Shown in pieces: positions 62,395 to 64,000 of a stretch of DNA of 64,000 nucleotides. Source of the DNA: Microbacterium excoecariae (GTDB lineage Bacteria > Actinomycetota > Actinomycetes > Actinomycetales > Microbacteriaceae); the NCBI RefSeq assembly GCF_011326725.1, contig NZ_JAANCO010000001.1:248001-312000 (forward strand). Reading direction: 5' to 3'. Made by a program: the position numbers and the translations under genes. How positions within the stretch are numbered: the first letter of the stretch is position 1; the number at the start of each line of letters is the position of its first letter. The notes beneath the pieces were generated by a model. It had not been told where the DNA came from, made no database searches, and saw nothing but the letters and a program-made list of their open reading frames with translations.

Positions 62395-63027
62395 GTGACG
62401 AGTCGCACGTGGTTCGCGTACGCGCGCCTCGCCGCCGCCGCGCTGTGCGGCGCGGCGCTCGTCCACCGACTCTTCTGGGGACTCGGCTCGCAGACCATCG
62501 CAGGCCAGAACTTTTTCGCGTACCTGACGATCCAGTCGAACGTCGCGTTCCTGGCCCTCGCGGCGACGGGCGGGGTCATCGCGCTCCGACGCGAGACGGA
62601 TCCGGGCTGGCTCACGGACCTGCGCACGACGGTCCTCAGCTGGACGATCACGGCGGGGCTCGTCTTCGGCCTGCTCGTGTGGCAGGCCGGCGCGCGCGGG
62701 ATCCCCATGACGGTGCCCTGGTCGGATCACGTGCTCCACTTCGTCCTGCCCGCGCTCTCCCTGATCGCGTGGATCCTCGGCCCGGGCGGGGGCGTGGCGC
62801 ACTGGCGCCTCATCGCGTACGTGCTCGCCTTCCCGGTCGTGTGGGGGATCTTCACGCTCTGGCGCGGAGCGCAGATCGGCTGGTACCCGTACTACTTCCT
62901 CGACCTGCGCCAGGTCAGCGGCATCGGGGAGTTCCTCGCGACGTGCGCGTTCGCGCTCGGGGTGTTCGCGGGCGTCGCGAGCGGGCTGATCGCGCTCAGC
63001 CGGTGGCGCCGGGGCGCCGGATCCTGA
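62395..63027 (+). CDS. Pr6Pr family membrane protein
   Basis: The 210-residue integral membrane protein has six helices, with the family blocks NFFAYLTIQSNVAFLAL, WSDHVLHFVLPALSLIAWIL, IAYVLAFPVVWGIFTLWRGA and YYFLDLRQVSGIG. Function is unknown; FAR-17a/AIG1-like folds are related. GTG 62395 follows GGGAGGAGG, and a TAGACT -10-like box is about 30 bp upstream. Confidence 0.82.
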   Translation: MTSRTWFAYARLAAAALCGAALVHRLFWGLGSQTIAGQNFFAYLTIQSNVAFLALAATGGVIALRRETDPGWLTDLRTTVLSWTITAGLVFGLLVWQAGARGIPMTVPWSDHVLHFVLPALSLIAWILGPGGGVAHWRLIAYVLAFPVVWGIFTLWRGAQIGWYPYYFLDLRQVSGIGEFLATCAFALGVFAGVASGLIALSRWRRGAGS

Positions 63028-63040
63028 CCCCCGCACGCAT

Positions 63041-63084
63041 GGGGACTTCTCCCCATCGCGACCGCGCGCGTCTGGCCTTAGCGT
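63041..63084 (+). promoter_or_regulatory. Palindromic promoter of the WXG100 gene
   Basis: GGGGACTTCTCCCC (63041-63054) is followed after 24 nt by TAGCGT (63079-63084). The lipoprotein gene at 8.6 kb has GGGGAGATCTCCCC, the same 24-nt spacing and the same TAGCGT. Both are then followed by a GTCCGGCCGG block. The palindrome may be an operator or an unusual -35 region. Confidence 0.6.
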
Positions 63085-63141
63085 GTGTGGTGGGCGGTCC
63101 GGCCGGGCCGACGACACACGAGAAGGTGGGGGTGGATACCG

Positions 63142-63429
63142 ATGAGCGATTTCGGTGCAACCTATGACGAGATGGAGTCGACGGCCACGAAGCTGGACGA
63201 CGGCAAGGAGTCGATCGACTCGCTGCTGGACGAGCTGCAGGGCCACGTCGACGACCTCGTCGAGGACGGGTTCAAGACGGAGAAGGCGTCGGGCAAGTTC
63301 CGCGACGGCTACGAGGACCTCACGAACGGCATGAAGGAGGCCGCGGACGGCGTGACCGACATGGCCACGGCGCTGCGCGACATGGCGCAGGCGATCCGCG
63401 ACCTCGACGACCAGCTCGCCGGCGGCTGA
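63142..63429 (+). CDS. WXG100-like (ESAT-6 family) type VII secretion protein
   Basis: The 95-residue acidic helical hairpin matches the size of WXG100 proteins. The turn normally holding Trp-x-Gly reads LVEDGFKTEKASGKFRDGY, so the Trp is absent, as in a known actinobacterial subgroup with GFxTxxAS. The second helix (DGVTDMATALRDMAQAIRDLD) is typical. No EccC, EccB or EccD genes are nearby; secretion would need genes elsewhere. ATG 63142 lies behind a purine-rich GAAGGTGGGGG. The gene is monocistronic with its own terminator. Confidence 0.8.
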   Translation: MSDFGATYDEMESTATKLDDGKESIDSLLDELQGHVDDLVEDGFKTEKASGKFRDGYEDLTNGMKEAADGVTDMATALRDMAQAIRDLDDQLAGG

Positions 63430-63447
63430 ACCGCCGCACGCGAGAAC

Positions 63448-63489
63448 CGCGAGAGGGGAGCCGGGCACGCGCCCGGCTCCCCTCTCGCG
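63448..63489. terminator. Bidirectional terminator
   Basis: A perfect 19-bp inverted repeat (63448-63466 and 63471-63489, core GAGAGGGGAGCCGGGC) with an ACGC loop separates the convergent WXG100 and amine oxidase genes. Confidence 0.9.
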
Positions 63490-63497
63490 TCGGGGTC

Positions 63498-64000
63498 CTA
63501 GGCCCCGACGAACGGCGCGAGCGACTCGGCCGCGAGCGTGAGGAGCTCGTCGTCGCCGAGGTCCGCGACCGCCCGCGCGGCGGGCCCGCCGACAATGCCG
63601 ACGAGGATCGGCTCGCCCGTCGCGGGCATCAGGTTGACCCACGAGCGAATCGTCGTGTCCGGAGACGCCTCGACCCCCGGCGTCGGGGACGGCGTGGGAG
63701 ACGCGCTCTCCTCCGGGGTGAGCGGCCCCACGACATGCCAGAGGCCCGCCTCCGTCTCCCAGAACGGCTCGTCGAAGCGGAGCCAGACGACCTCGATCGC
63801 GCCCATCTCGAGCGCGGAGATGGCGCCGCGATGGGCGAACGGCAGGGGCGGATCGAAGGCGATCGCGTCGGTCTGCAGCACCCCGATCGGCACTGTCACG
63901 ACGACGCGGTCAAAGGTCAGGGCCTCCCCCGTCGCCAGGCGCAGGCTCACCCCCGTGTCGTCGTAGATGACGCCGGACACGGGCGTCGAGTAGGTGACCG
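63498..64000 (-). CDS. Flavin amine oxidase family protein, C-terminal part
   Basis: The gene runs off the right edge; only its last ~167 residues are seen. VTYSTPVSGVIYDDTGV, then LTFDRVVVTVPIGVLQTDAIAFDPPLPFAHRGAISALEMG and VWLRFDEPFWE, are typical of the FAD-dependent monoamine/polyamine oxidase family. A Ser/Pro/Thr insert (SASPTPSPTPG) interrupts the substrate domain, which suggests an exported or surface form. The usual C-terminal FAD-contact motif is absent: the frame stops at a TAG after LTLAAESLAPFVGA, so the end may be shortened. Confidence 0.75.
   Translation of the reverse strand, partial: VTYSTPVSGVIYDDTGVSLRLATGEALTFDRVVVTVPIGVLQTDAIAFDPPLPFAHRGAISALEMGAIEVVWLRFDEPFWETEAGLWHVVGPLTPEESASPTPSPTPGVEASPDTTIRSWVNLMPATGEPILVGIVGGPAARAVADLGDDELLTLAAESLAPFVGA

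Noticed and set aside
1..64000. GGATCC as BamHI cloning scars
   Set aside because: The copies are spread through intact coding regions in all frames; they belong to the genome.
1..64000. CRISPR array, prophage, tRNA or rRNA genes
   Set aside because: No regularly spaced repeat array, phage structural genes, tRNA T-loop text or rRNA stretches were seen. The holin-family protein at 45.4 kb has no phage context.

Overview
The window is very GC-rich and gene-dense. It has short gaps, many 1-4 bp start/stop overlaps and many GTG starts. It carries F420 genes, a HemQ-type haem route, an ECF-type thiamine-precursor importer, a WXG100 protein and many apparently leaderless genes. Together these point to an actinomycete, most likely a Microbacteriaceae-like member of the Micrococcales. 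That placement is inference; no rRNA gene is present.

Left part (1-8.4 kb): the 3' part of a wall-anchored beta-propeller protein, a cytochrome b-like membrane protein, a catabolic operon (GPH-type symporter, LacI regulator, sulfatase) and rlmN. 8.5-16.4 kb: a lipoprotein with a distinctive promoter, an LLM oxidoreductase, a TPP-riboswitch-controlled ykoEDC importer, a D-Ala-D-Ala carboxypeptidase-like protein and a HisC-like aminotransferase. 16.4-25.2 kb: a heterodimeric ABC exporter, a guanidine-III riboswitch with two SMR guanidinium exporters, a 159-bp symmetric palindromic element, a second LLM protein, a 3-hydroxyisobutyryl-CoA hydrolase and an ABC ATPase with a 300-residue acidic tail.

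25.2-32 kb: a xyloside-type locus (LacI, GH43, MFS, GH2) with twin perfect operators. 32.1-38.1 kb: a tightly overlapping operon linked to coenzyme F420 (FO synthase, Baeyer-Villiger-type monooxygenase, F420-dependent glucose-6-phosphate dehydrogenase, CofC, an alkyltransferase-like protein). The CofH half of the FO synthase has lost its iron-sulfur cysteines, and the alkyltransferase has lost its catalytic cysteine.

38.1-51.3 kb: haem synthesis (hemL, hemB, hemD, hemC, hemQ, hemG, hemE, divergent hemA). It is interrupted by a DUF1801 protein, a molybdopterin oxidoreductase, three small membrane genes and an AI-2E family transporter; no ferrochelatase is seen. 51.3-64 kb: mobA, a VapBC module, a base-excision repair protein, glyS, two small accessory genes bracketed by a 35-bp direct repeat, a DszC/MHS/DszA-like operon facing an MFS exporter across a repeat-rich control region, a GNAT protein, a Pr6Pr protein, a WXG100 protein sharing the promoter architecture of the 8.6-kb lipoprotein, and the 3' end of an amine oxidase gene.

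No rRNA, tRNA, CRISPR array or insertion sequence with a transposase was found. No gene-free stretch exceeds 300 bp. The longest, 8358-8648, is described as a promoter region.
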